From NCBI RefSeq assembly GCF_021596945.1, contig NZ_CP063779.1, positions 2,454,001 to 2,518,000 on the forward strand: a DNA stretch of 64,000 nucleotides, read 5' to 3'. Shown in pieces: positions 8,597-16,572 of this stretch. The DNA comes from Mongoliitalea daihaiensis. GTDB taxonomy: Bacteria > Bacteroidota > Bacteroidia > Cytophagales > Cyclobacteriaceae. The position numbers and the translations under genes are program-made. Every line of letters begins with the position of its first letter. Position 1 is the first letter of the stretch. The notes beneath the pieces are model-generated. The model was not told where the DNA came from. It searched no databases and saw only the letters and a program-made list of their open reading frames with translations.

Positions 8597-8726
8597 GATA
8601 AGATATCAGCGCTACGCGCCTCTGTCTTTCACTAAAAAGAAAATTCTACGAAGACCACAGGGTTACACCTCTAAATATTCAATTAGTATATTCTTTTTTT
8701 TGTGAAAATATGTGCAGTTAGGGCTT
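8597..8726 (+). repeat. Dispersed intergenic repeat, copy A
   Basis: This segment is shared with 11243-11378. The first block (8597-8622) matches copy B at 25 of 26 bases. After a 23-base spacer of unlike sequence, a second block starting at 8646 (ctacgaagaccacaggg) is again nearly identical. A weaker third block lies near 8701-8726. It fills most of an otherwise empty 313-base gap (8526-8838), in the same orientation as copy B. Confidence 0.75.
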
Positions 8727-8761
8727 ACTTTTCAAGTTCTTTCAAAAGCTAAAGTCAATAA

Positions 8762-8796
8762 AAGACCCCTGAAATCTCTTTGATTTAGGGGCTTTA
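8762..8796 (-). terminator. Probable terminator of the 302-aa gene
   Basis: On the minus strand, AAAGCCCCTAAATC pairs, with small bulges, with GATTTCAGGGGTCTTT and is followed by a T-rich stretch. It lies about 45 bases after the stop of the downstream-reading 302-aa gene. Confidence 0.55.
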
Positions 8797-8838
8797 TCCT
8801 TGTGCACTACTCTAATGATTGATGATAAAGATTTAATT

Positions 8839-9747
8839 TTATCGGTTGCTTCTTAATTCTTTGGTGGCTTTCATTTGAACCACTCTCGGCTCTTTTTCGC
8901 TGAGGAGGAAGTAATTGTATATAGTGTTTCTGTGCTGTTCCATTAAGGTAATGTGTTCTTCATTGGCAAATAGTACTTTCAAATCACCTGTTTTGGTTCG
9001 TAAATTTTGAATTTTAACATACAAGAATCCATCCTTTTCATAAACATCATCCAACCTGAACAGATTCACGTTGAATTTTTGGTCGTATAGTTCATGAAGC
9101 TTTGATTTTTTGTCAAAGTCATTTCTATTGAATTGATCAGTTTGAAATAGCACATATTCGTAGTTCTCCAAAAAGACCCGAACTTCATCTAAATTATAAT
9201 TACTGGAATTTGTGGTATAGGCGGTGCCTGAAATACTTGTCATTGTAGCATTTCCAGGTACGTTTTCATTTCCGTATTGATTTCCTCGCTGAAAGGTGTT
9301 TCCTACGAGCACTACATTAGCCCCAAGCATTGCTGCCTCCATTTTAACCTTTCTGACAGCCCGATTATTGACATTATTGATGCTTGCTAAAGTAGTAACT
9401 CCTTTGGCTTTAGAAAATACTTGTCCCAAGGGTTTTAACCCATCCACATCCTGCGGCTGATAGGAGAGAAATACATTTTCATAATCATTTACCGAACTTA
9501 CAGGTTTGAATGGCGATTCAAAAACTTCCTCTCTTCCAGATGCAAAAATTATTCTTTCAACTCTATGTTTACTTATGGTGTAAGAAGCGTTTTCATCAGG
9601 ATATTTGTATTTGACATGGTTAGTTCCAACTTCCTCTACGATTACATTTTTGACTTCTCCATTGAGGATAATTTTATCTGATTGGGCTTGAGTGATAAAA
9701 GTAAATGACGCTAAGCATACAAATGTTAATAGTGTAACTTTCTTCAT
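8839..9747 (-). CDS. Exported protein of unknown function, 302 aa
   Basis: I do not recognise a named family. Residues 1-22 form a signal peptide (cleavage near TQAQS). The mature protein starts with a small beta-rich region (KIILNGEVKNVIVEEVG, then a HRVERIIFASGREE segment) that resembles short repeated domains seen in other exported Bacteroidota proteins. The middle (about 105-155) carries SINNVNNRAVRKVKMEAA followed by GANVVLVGN, which looks like the conserved core and recalls small lipoproteins that assemble in the envelope. The gene stands alone, with its own terminator. Likely periplasmic or outer-membrane associated. Confidence 0.7.
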   Translation of the reverse strand: MKKVTLLTFVCLASFTFITQAQSDKIILNGEVKNVIVEEVGTNHVKYKYPDENASYTISKHRVERIIFASGREEVFESPFKPVSSVNDYENVFLSYQPQDVDGLKPLGQVFSKAKGVTTLASINNVNNRAVRKVKMEAAMLGANVVLVGNTFQRGNQYGNENVPGNATMTSISGTAYTTNSSNYNLDEVRVFLENYEYVLFQTDQFNRNDFDKKSKLHELYDQKFNVNLFRLDDVYEKDGFLYVKIQNLRTKTGDLKVLFANEEHITLMEQHRNTIYNYFLLSEKEPRVVQMKATKELRSNR

Positions 9748-9885
9748 AGTAATTCATTTAATCCACTTATAACACGAATAACGTAAGAGTTGGTTGTGTT
9801 TTTCGTCAACTTTGGGAACTTTTACTTGCGATTCATGTGAGGGTTTTGATTTACTTAGTGAGGAATTCTTAAAAGGAAGATATTT

Positions 9886-9893
9886 TAAATTTG
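9886..9893 (+). promoter_or_regulatory. Candidate -7 element upstream of the DUF4221-like gene
   Basis: TAAATTTG fits the TAnnTTTG consensus and lies 51 bases before the ATG at 9945. No clear -33 element is visible. Confidence 0.4.
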
Positions 9894-9944
9894 TAATTAA
9901 TAGATTATATAGTTAATTTAATTTCTTTCAGACATCCTAATATT

Positions 9945-11123
9945 ATGAACAAATATTTGTTGTTACCTATTTTCTTATGCGTTTGCATCTGGGCCTGTAC
10001 AAAGAAAGAGACTTCTTTGGAAAAAGTGTCCTTTAACAATAGTTTTACTCATTTGGGACAATTGAAACTAGCAATTGACTCCGTTTCCAATTTTGACTTT
10101 ACTGAATTTCAGATAATCCAAGAAGAAGGAGAGGAGTTACTTTTAGTGTTGAATAGGGTGAATTTCTCTTTAGATTTTTATGATCTGGAATCAGGAGAAA
10201 TGATTAAAAGGACAGTAATTGAGAGAAATGAAAAGTTCCCCATACGTCCATTATATGGTTTCTTTTATCATAATGCTGATTCGGTTTTTTTGTTTAACCA
10301 GATGCTATTGAACGGTACTACCTTAGTGAATGGTCAAGGGGAAGTAATCACTCAGTATAGTCCGCAAAAAATGGATAGGAGTAATCCCCAGGAAATGATG
10401 AAAAGTTTGGTCAACCATTATTCAAGAGCTAATAATATGACCATCTATGAAGCTGGTAATTTATATTTTTCAGATATAAGTCTGAACGGATTTTTGAATT
10501 CCGATGAAGAAATGAAATCATTTCGTCCAGCCGTCCAAGTGGATTTACTTAAAAATGAAGTAACAAGAATTGACAAGATTACCGTTCCTGATTTTTATTT
10601 TGGAAAAAATTGGCCTTTAGAGTTAGGCATGTTTTCTAGAATCAGGCAAGGGAATTTTTGGATCTATTCTTGGAATGCTTTAGATTCATTGGTGGTTTTT
10701 GATACTAATTGGAATCACGTAAAATCAGTGCATGCTAAAAGTGAATTTGCTAAGCCACTGAAGTATTCTGCTGGTGCGGGTATTCCCAAAGACATAGAAA
10801 TCAGAGAAAAAGTATCTCAGACAACCTATAGTTCTTTGATCTATGATGCTTATAGGGATGTCTACTACCGATTTGTAACTATCGGTCGAGAAATGGAAGA
10901 TTCAGATCTGGATGAACAATTTCCTCAGATCAAAAATGATTTCAGCATCATTGTATTGGATAAAGACTTTAATTTTCTCACTGAAAAGAGATTCCCAGGA
11001 AAAATTCATAAGCCATACAAGTCTTTCATTGGTAAAAAAGGACTTTACCTTTCCCGAACGAATTCTTTTTATGAAGGAATTAGCGAGGATGAAGTTGTTT
11101 TGGATATTTATAAGTTTGAGTAA
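9945..11123 (+). CDS. DUF4221-like lipoprotein
   Basis: This 392-residue protein has a signal peptide with a lipobox-like IWAC (Cys18), so it should be lipid-anchored. The length and layout (SLDFYDLESGE, FFYHNADSVFLFN, LVVFDTNWN, IIVLDKDFNFL strands spaced along the chain) fit the DUF4221 family of Bacteroidota, predicted beta-propellers of unknown role. The assignment is from memory of the family's appearance, not a search. It is monocistronic and surrounded by repeat-rich intergenic DNA. Related propeller lipoproteins occur at 16573-17766. Confidence 0.7.
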   Translation: MNKYLLLPIFLCVCIWACTKKETSLEKVSFNNSFTHLGQLKLAIDSVSNFDFTEFQIIQEEGEELLLVLNRVNFSLDFYDLESGEMIKRTVIERNEKFPIRPLYGFFYHNADSVFLFNQMLLNGTTLVNGQGEVITQYSPQKMDRSNPQEMMKSLVNHYSRANNMTIYEAGNLYFSDISLNGFLNSDEEMKSFRPAVQVDLLKNEVTRIDKITVPDFYFGKNWPLELGMFSRIRQGNFWIYSWNALDSLVVFDTNWNHVKSVHAKSEFAKPLKYSAGAGIPKDIEIREKVSQTTYSSLIYDAYRDVYYRFVTIGREMEDSDLDEQFPQIKNDFSIIVLDKDFNFLTEKRFPGKIHKPYKSFIGKKGLYLSRTNSFYEGISEDEVVLDIYKFE

Positions 11124-11155
11124 TTAAGAGGTTCTTTTCCTTGTATCTTGAAATA

Positions 11156-11183
11156 CCTTTGAGGTTCTTTGAAACCTCAAAGG
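11156..11183. repeat. Perfect inverted repeat with shared 20-mer
   Basis: CCTTTGAGGTT (11156-11166) pairs perfectly with AACCTCAAAGG (11173-11183) around a 6-base loop. The right side is part of a 20-base segment at 11165-11184 that recurs identically at 11390-11409. It lies about 33 bases after the DUF4221-like stop and might act as a weak terminator, but there is no T-tract. Confidence 0.65.
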
Positions 11184-11242
11184 TTCTTATAGTTTGCTTT
11201 CGGATTCAATACGCAATTTTACCTAAAAATCGCTTTCTGCTT

Positions 11243-11378
11243 GACAAGATATCAGCGCTACGCGCCTCAGTTTTCCTCCTGATATGAATTGCTACGAAGA
11301 CCACAGGGCTATGCCCCTAAATGTTAGAGGGGATACCCAAAACCTTTAATTCGTGTAAATTTGTGCCATTAGTGGCTA
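11243..11378 (+). repeat. Dispersed intergenic repeat, copy B
   Basis: This is the second copy of the element at 8597-8726. Block one is 11243-11268 and block two starts at 11292, with the same 23-base spacing as copy A. A weaker third block lies at about 11352-11378. The copy is flanked on both sides by the 20-base direct repeat (11165-11184 and 11390-11409). The rest of the 459-base gap (11124-11582) holds hairpins and a heptamer array and no gene. Confidence 0.75.
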
Positions 11379-11410
11379 AATCTTCAAGATTCTTTGAAAC
11401 CTCAAAGGTC

Positions 11411-11453
11411 AAAAAAAGACCCCAAAAGTATTCCAACTTCTGGGGTCTTTTTT
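11411..11453. terminator. Bidirectional terminator between convergent genes
   Basis: An A-tract plus GACCCCA (11411-11424) pairs with TGGGGTC plus a T-tract (11441-11453). It lies between the plus-strand DUF4221-like gene and minus-strand typA and can serve both. Confidence 0.7.
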
Positions 11454-11532
11454 CTAATCTAAGTCAATTTTACGAGCAATAGAAATCTACTCCTTAAAAC
11501 GAATCTATTTGTTTCACTGAACTTGAGTAGAA

Positions 11533-11581
11533 CTTATCTTGCCTCTTGATTCTTGTTTCTATTTTCTAATCTCTCGCCTCT
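11533..11581. repeat. Heptamer array ending in TCT
   Basis: Seven consecutive 7-base units each end in TCT (cttatct, tgcctct and so on through cgcctct). The array stops one base before the typA stop codon. Its consensus differs from that of the 6904-7069 array but the period is the same. Confidence 0.7.
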
Positions 11582-11582
11582 A

Positions 11583-13388
11583 TCAAGAATCTTTCTTTGA
11601 CATTCTACTTCTCTCATTCTCATCCAAATAGATTTTTCTCATTCGGATGGATTTAGGCGTGATTTCCAAGTATTCATCTTTTTGGATGTATTCCATGGCT
11701 TCTTCCAAAGAGAATTTTTTAGCAGGTTGTATACGTACGTTGTCATCAGAACCAGAGGCTCTCATGTTTGTAAGTTTTTTACCTTTTTGAACATTCACCA
11801 CGATGTCGTTATCTCTGGAATGTTCGCCAATCACTTGTCCTGTGTATAATTCATCTCCTGGATCGACGAAGAAAATACCTCTATCTTGCAACTTGTCAAT
11901 GGCATAAGCAGTACACTGACCACCTTCCATAGATATCAACGAACCATTGATCCGGCCTGCAATAGGTCCTTTGAATGGCTCGTATTCAGAAAATCGATGG
12001 TTCATGATCGCTTCCCCTTGGGTAGCAGTTAATACGTTGTTTCTCAAGCCAATCAATCCTCTAGAAGGGATTTTAAACTCTAAGTGTTGCAAGTCGCCTT
12101 TAGGCTCCATGATAAGCAATTCACCTTTTCTTTGTGTAGCTAATTCAATAACTTTTCCAGCGGTTGTTTCAGGAACATCCACAACCAATACCTCGATAGG
12201 TTCATGTTTGACTCCATCAATTTCTTTAAAAATAACCTGAGGCTGACCTACCTGTAATTCATAGCCTTCTCTTCTCATGGTTTCGATCAAGACTGACAAG
12301 TGGAGGATTCCACGTCCATAGACTAGGAATTTATCTTCAGAATCCGTTGATTCTACTCTCAAGGCAAGATTTTTTTCCATTTCCTTCATCAATCGATCTC
12401 TCAAGTGACGGGAAGTCACAAACTTACCTTCTTTACCGAAGAAGGGAGAGTTGTTGATGGTGAAGAGCATATTCATCGTAGGCTCATCAATAGCAATTCT
12501 TTGAAGTGGTTCTGGGTTTTCCAGCGCCGCGATGGTATCTCCGATCTCAAAATCTTCAATTCCTGTGACCGCGCATATATCGCCGGCATGTACCTCTCCT
12601 ACTTTGACTTTACCCAAGCCTTCAAAGACATGCAATTCTTTAATTCTGACTTTTTTGAATACACCATCTGCTTTGCACAAGGTCAATTGTGCACCTTCTT
12701 TAATTGAACCTCTTTTGATCCTGCCAATGGCAATTCTTCCCACAAAGTTGGAATAATCCAACGAAGTAATCTGCATTTGCAGGGAACCTTCATCAATTTT
12801 TGGAGCAGGGATAAACTCTAATATCGCATCCAACAAGGGAAGAATAGAGTCAGTTGGGTTTTGCCAATCTGGACCCATCCAATTGTTTTTGGCAGAACCA
12901 TAAAGCGTATGGAATTCTAATTGCTCTTCTGTAGCATCCAAGTTAAACATCAAGTCAAATACTGACTCATGGACCTCGTCTGGTCTACAGTTAGGCTTAT
13001 CTACTTTGTTTACTACTACGATAGGCGTCAAACCTAGTGCAAGGGCTTTGCCTAATACGAATCTTGTCTGAGGCATTGGGCCTTCAAAGGCATCCACTAG
13101 TAGGATAACTCCATCGGCCATTTTCAATACACGTTCCACTTCACCACCAAAATCGGCGTGACCTGGGGTATCAATAATATTGATTTTATGGTCTTTATAT
13201 CGTACGGATACGTTTTTGGAAAGGATGGTAATTCCTCTTTCCCTTTCCAAGTCGTTGTTATCCAGGATTAAATCGTCAAACTGTTGGTTTTCACGGAAGA
13301 TTTTGGAGGCGTGGATAATTTTGTCTACCAAGGTGGTCTTACCGTGGTCAACGTGTGCGATAATCGCGATATTCCGAATATTAAGCAT
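11583..13388 (-). CDS. typA: TypA/BipA translational GTPase
   Basis: This 601-residue GTPase acts on ribosomes and helps large-subunit assembly and stress adaptation. The G1 motif AHVDHGKT (11-18), switch II DTPGHADFGG (73-82) and G4 NKVD (127-130) are intact. The EF-G-like domain 2, domain III and domain V follow, and the TypA-specific C-terminal part ends with RMRKIYLDENERSR. Length is normal. The gene is alone, with a good -7 element 21 bases upstream and a terminator some 130 bases past its stop. Confidence 0.97.
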   Translation of the reverse strand: MLNIRNIAIIAHVDHGKTTLVDKIIHASKIFRENQQFDDLILDNNDLERERGITILSKNVSVRYKDHKINIIDTPGHADFGGEVERVLKMADGVILLVDAFEGPMPQTRFVLGKALALGLTPIVVVNKVDKPNCRPDEVHESVFDLMFNLDATEEQLEFHTLYGSAKNNWMGPDWQNPTDSILPLLDAILEFIPAPKIDEGSLQMQITSLDYSNFVGRIAIGRIKRGSIKEGAQLTLCKADGVFKKVRIKELHVFEGLGKVKVGEVHAGDICAVTGIEDFEIGDTIAALENPEPLQRIAIDEPTMNMLFTINNSPFFGKEGKFVTSRHLRDRLMKEMEKNLALRVESTDSEDKFLVYGRGILHLSVLIETMRREGYELQVGQPQVIFKEIDGVKHEPIEVLVVDVPETTAGKVIELATQRKGELLIMEPKGDLQHLEFKIPSRGLIGLRNNVLTATQGEAIMNHRFSEYEPFKGPIAGRINGSLISMEGGQCTAYAIDKLQDRGIFFVDPGDELYTGQVIGEHSRDNDIVVNVQKGKKLTNMRASGSDDNVRIQPAKKFSLEEAMEYIQKDEYLEITPKSIRMRKIYLDENERSRMSKKDS

Positions 13389-13408
13389 TGTAAAATTGAA
13401 TTAGGGTG

Positions 13409-13416
13409 CAAAGGTA
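13409..13416 (-). promoter_or_regulatory. -7 element of typA
   Basis: On the minus strand TACCTTTG is a full match to TAnnTTTG and lies 20 bases before the typA ATG. No convincing -33 TTTG is seen. Confidence 0.55.
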
Positions 13417-13649
13417 AGAAGAAAATTTGGTTTCAGCTTGCAGACAGAAGAAAGTACCTATGATTTAATGATTTATTCACAAAGTTTCCATTTCTAAATG
13501 CTTTAGAGCCTTCCCTGATGGAGAGTTTTAGGATCATTAATTCTTTCGTATGACTATTTTTTTGCTTTAGAATAGGTAATTTTATCCATCTGGATTAGAA
13601 TAGTAAAGCTCTCACGTAGATTATGCTCCAATGCAACTTAAAATTAGAG

Positions 13650-13879
13650 ATGAAAAAAATCATTTTTATTGTTTTTTCATCCTGTTTCTTAGCTATCTCT
13701 TGTAAAGAAAAAGACCAATCTGAAGAAAAGATTTCTATTTAGTGGATATCATTATTCCTTCTCAAACTTTTGAAGATAGAACTATGGAAATTACCTTGGA
13801 TGGAGTTGGCATTGTAAAAGCTGAAGATAACCCAGTAATCATGATGATGAAGCTAAAAAAGGGCTTGTTGGTCAATTAG
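13650..13879 (+). pseudogene. Remnant of a small lipoprotein gene
   Basis: An ATG at 13650 opens a lipoprotein signal peptide (MKKIIFIVFSSCF, then lipobox LAISC) and a short charged stretch ending at a stop at 13740-13742. Coding-like sequence resumes in another frame from 13742 to a stop at 13877-13879, containing DRTMEITLDGVGIVKAEDN. Joined across a frameshift this would be a lipoprotein of about 75 residues. The first frame alone gives only 30 residues. It lies just upstream of the SusC-like receptor. The 13389-13649 stretch holds only the typA promoter region. Confidence 0.45.
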
Positions 13880-13944
13880 ATAGGTAGATTTGTAGCTGTT
13901 TTTTCTTACCTTAACGTATTGTTAACTCTCAGATTTTGTTTTGA

Positions 13945-16494
13945 ATGCGGTTTTTACTCTTCCTTTGTTTTGTCTTTGGTTTTAATTCGTCCCTGTATGC
14001 ACAGACGAAGGATAGTATTCCTCCCCAACGTTTTCAGTTCAATGAGGGGTTACTATTCTCCCTCCCTCAGGCAATTCAGGGTCAAATCCCCGGGTTATTG
14101 ATCAGTAGACCAGGCTCCAATCCTAATGGTTCATTTGATATGATCTATCGGGGCTTTCATACCTATCAAAACAGGATGAGGCCCTTGTTAGTCATGGATG
14201 GAATGCCTGGACTCACATGGGAGTTTATTGATCCATTTTTAATGGATACCATTAGTCTTGTAAACGGTGCACAGGCTGCTTCATGGGGGATGCAAGCAGG
14301 TGCGGGAGTGGTAACTATTGGCACTAAATCAGTAAGAAAGGAAGGCTGGACAGTAGGCTTGATGCAATCAGCAGCAGTGGAAAGCCATCAACGAAGCTAT
14401 GATGTGTTTACTCCTCAGGAATACAGAGCTTTGAAGTTACCCGGCCATCCAGACGGGAATACAAATACGGATTGGGAGGATGTGCTCAGTAGAAATGCGT
14501 GGTCTATGCATACAGGCGTGCAAGGGAGCTACCGAAAGGATAATTTTTATTTGGATACCAAACTCAGCAACCGTTCCGTACAAGGGATACAGCCTCATAC
14601 AGGTTTTGACCAACTAAGCTTATACGGAAATTTGGGTTATTCTATGTGGGATGATCGGATTTTACTAGACTTCAGTGGATTGAGGGTCAATCGTCAAGCA
14701 AGAATTGGGAATAGTGATTTTTTTGAAGGAATGATGATGAACCCTACTTGGCCTTTGGAAGAGCGTTTTGAGGCATTCACACGATTTCGAGGAAATCCTT
14801 GGATACGGATGCAAGAAGAGCGAAACACAGTAGAGACTACCATGCATTTCTTTCAAGCCAATCTAACTGCAAAATTGACTGATCGATGGAGCGTCAGTTC
14901 CCGATATGGACAAGTTGGGAAAGAAATGGCTCAAGAACGAACCTACAGTAATCGAGCTGGTATTTCTCAGACAATTTTCCCATTAATCTTTCGTGAACGT
15001 AGCCATAATCGAAGTCTTTTTGAGTTTACTACGGATTATCAAGCGGATGTTGGTAATTGGAAAATCACACCCGGTTTAAGATATGCAAGACAAGGATTAA
15101 GTTATATATGGAATGGCTACAATGAGCGCTTAATTGATTTGGACCAAACGGCAACTACCAGAGTAGATTTAGCAGAGGAGTTTGGGGAGTTTACACTGGA
15201 ATCCTTTGGTGCTTCTTTGAATTTGCTTTTCCGAGAAAAACTAGGGATTGACTTCCGTTACCAACCTGAGCAGGCTTCTCATCTTGGGTCAAATACAGGA
15301 TGGGGGAATTTTTGGGGAATGGATGTTACTTATGCAGTTGGAGATCGTTTGCGGCTTTTTGCAAAGCTTAGCTACACCGGATTGGCACCAGATCAGTCGG
15401 GATTGAGTCAGACGGTTTTTGATATAGGTGAACAAGTTATTCCCAGACATTTTGCCAATCCTGATTTACGATGGGAGAGATCAAACGCATGGGAATTGGG
15501 CGCTGATGCGGCTTTTGCCAAAGGAAAGGTGGTGGCACGAAATACCATCTTCCGAAATCAAGCATCAGATCTCATGGCTTTGCTGCCGGATGAGGCCATT
15601 TTTGATTCTCAAGGGCAATCCTTTGTATCTTTTTCTTACCAAAATTTTGCGTCCATAGAAAACTATGGTTTTGAATCCTACTGGCTTTTCAAATTAATAG
15701 ACAGGAAAAGGTTCAAGTATCAATCGGGGTTGAATCTGACTTGGATGCACTCGGAATGGACAAATTTGGACGCTGATCTAGTCTCTTGGGAAGGAAGAGA
15801 TGTAGGAGTTAGCCGCCAAGTTGGGGGTAATCCCTATTTCCAATTCAATACGCTCCGCACAGGGGAGGCCCTTGGAACAGTACGTGCGTTGGAGTTTCAA
15901 CGAATTGATCGAAATACAGGGCAGTGGGTATTCAATCAAAACCCAAGTGGTACCAATTGGCAAGATGCTTACAGACCTATAGGAAGGGTAATTCCTCGTT
16001 GGTGGATGGGTTGGAATCATGGATTAAGCTTTGGAAAATGGTCTATGGAGGCTTTTTTCAGAGGGGTCTTTGGACATGTATTGGCCCATGAAACAAATTT
16101 TCGCTATGGAAATGTCAACTTTTTTGCTGTGAATAGGGTCAGAAGTTCTCAGGAGTTGGTAAATCTTGGTTTGACAGAACAGAATACCTTCAACTCCTAC
16201 TTTGTAGAAAATTCCAGTTTTCTCAACCTTCAATTTTTATCTGTCTCACGAAATTTTGACCTCACTTTCGGACCTACTAAAATTAATAGCAGACTGTCTG
16301 TGATTGGAAACAATCTGTTTTATTTCACTCGATTTTCAGGTGCGGACCCGGAGCCTCGCCTACATGGCAGACCTGTTTGGAATGTTGACGACCATGTGGA
16401 GAAAATTCATGCATATTATGCTTCGGGTGTAGCTGATGCTAATACTTGGCTGCCCGCAAGATCGTTAATGGTCCAACTTCAGTTGAATTTTTAA
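13945..16494 (+). CDS. SusC/RagA-like TonB-dependent outer membrane receptor, short form
   Basis: This 849-residue protein has a signal peptide (cleavage near LYAQT, about residue 20). The plug domain follows almost at once (about 30-130): LPQAIQGQIPGLLISRPGS, then RPLLVMDGMPG and GAGVVTIGTK, the SusC-type plug pattern. The rest is aromatic-rich beta-barrel strand sequence ending in VQLQLNF, an outer-membrane C-terminus with a final Phe. The usual N-terminal carboxypeptidase-regulatory-like domain is absent, and no SusD follows. A propeller lipoprotein gene lies 78 bases downstream and may replace SusD as the surface partner; that is inference. The cargo is unknown. Confidence 0.85.
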   Translation: MRFLLFLCFVFGFNSSLYAQTKDSIPPQRFQFNEGLLFSLPQAIQGQIPGLLISRPGSNPNGSFDMIYRGFHTYQNRMRPLLVMDGMPGLTWEFIDPFLMDTISLVNGAQAASWGMQAGAGVVTIGTKSVRKEGWTVGLMQSAAVESHQRSYDVFTPQEYRALKLPGHPDGNTNTDWEDVLSRNAWSMHTGVQGSYRKDNFYLDTKLSNRSVQGIQPHTGFDQLSLYGNLGYSMWDDRILLDFSGLRVNRQARIGNSDFFEGMMMNPTWPLEERFEAFTRFRGNPWIRMQEERNTVETTMHFFQANLTAKLTDRWSVSSRYGQVGKEMAQERTYSNRAGISQTIFPLIFRERSHNRSLFEFTTDYQADVGNWKITPGLRYARQGLSYIWNGYNERLIDLDQTATTRVDLAEEFGEFTLESFGASLNLLFREKLGIDFRYQPEQASHLGSNTGWGNFWGMDVTYAVGDRLRLFAKLSYTGLAPDQSGLSQTVFDIGEQVIPRHFANPDLRWERSNAWELGADAAFAKGKVVARNTIFRNQASDLMALLPDEAIFDSQGQSFVSFSYQNFASIENYGFESYWLFKLIDRKRFKYQSGLNLTWMHSEWTNLDADLVSWEGRDVGVSRQVGGNPYFQFNTLRTGEALGTVRALEFQRIDRNTGQWVFNQNPSGTNWQDAYRPIGRVIPRWWMGWNHGLSFGKWSMEAFFRGVFGHVLAHETNFRYGNVNFFAVNRVRSSQELVNLGLTEQNTFNSYFVENSSFLNLQFLSVSRNFDLTFGPTKINSRLSVIGNNLFYFTRFSGADPEPRLHGRPVWNVDDHVEKIHAYYASGVADANTWLPARSLMVQLQLNF

Positions 16495-16572
16495 GTTGGG
16501 TAGGGTGTTTTATTATTCGTTGTTTCTAGGGTGGGAATTGTCCCTTTTACTTCATCAGAATTGGGTGAAAAT

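Noticed and set aside
11156-11183. Hairpin read as the terminator of the DUF4221-like gene
   Set aside because: The stem is perfect but no T-tract follows; the strong bidirectional terminator is at 11411-11453. I list it as a repeat instead.
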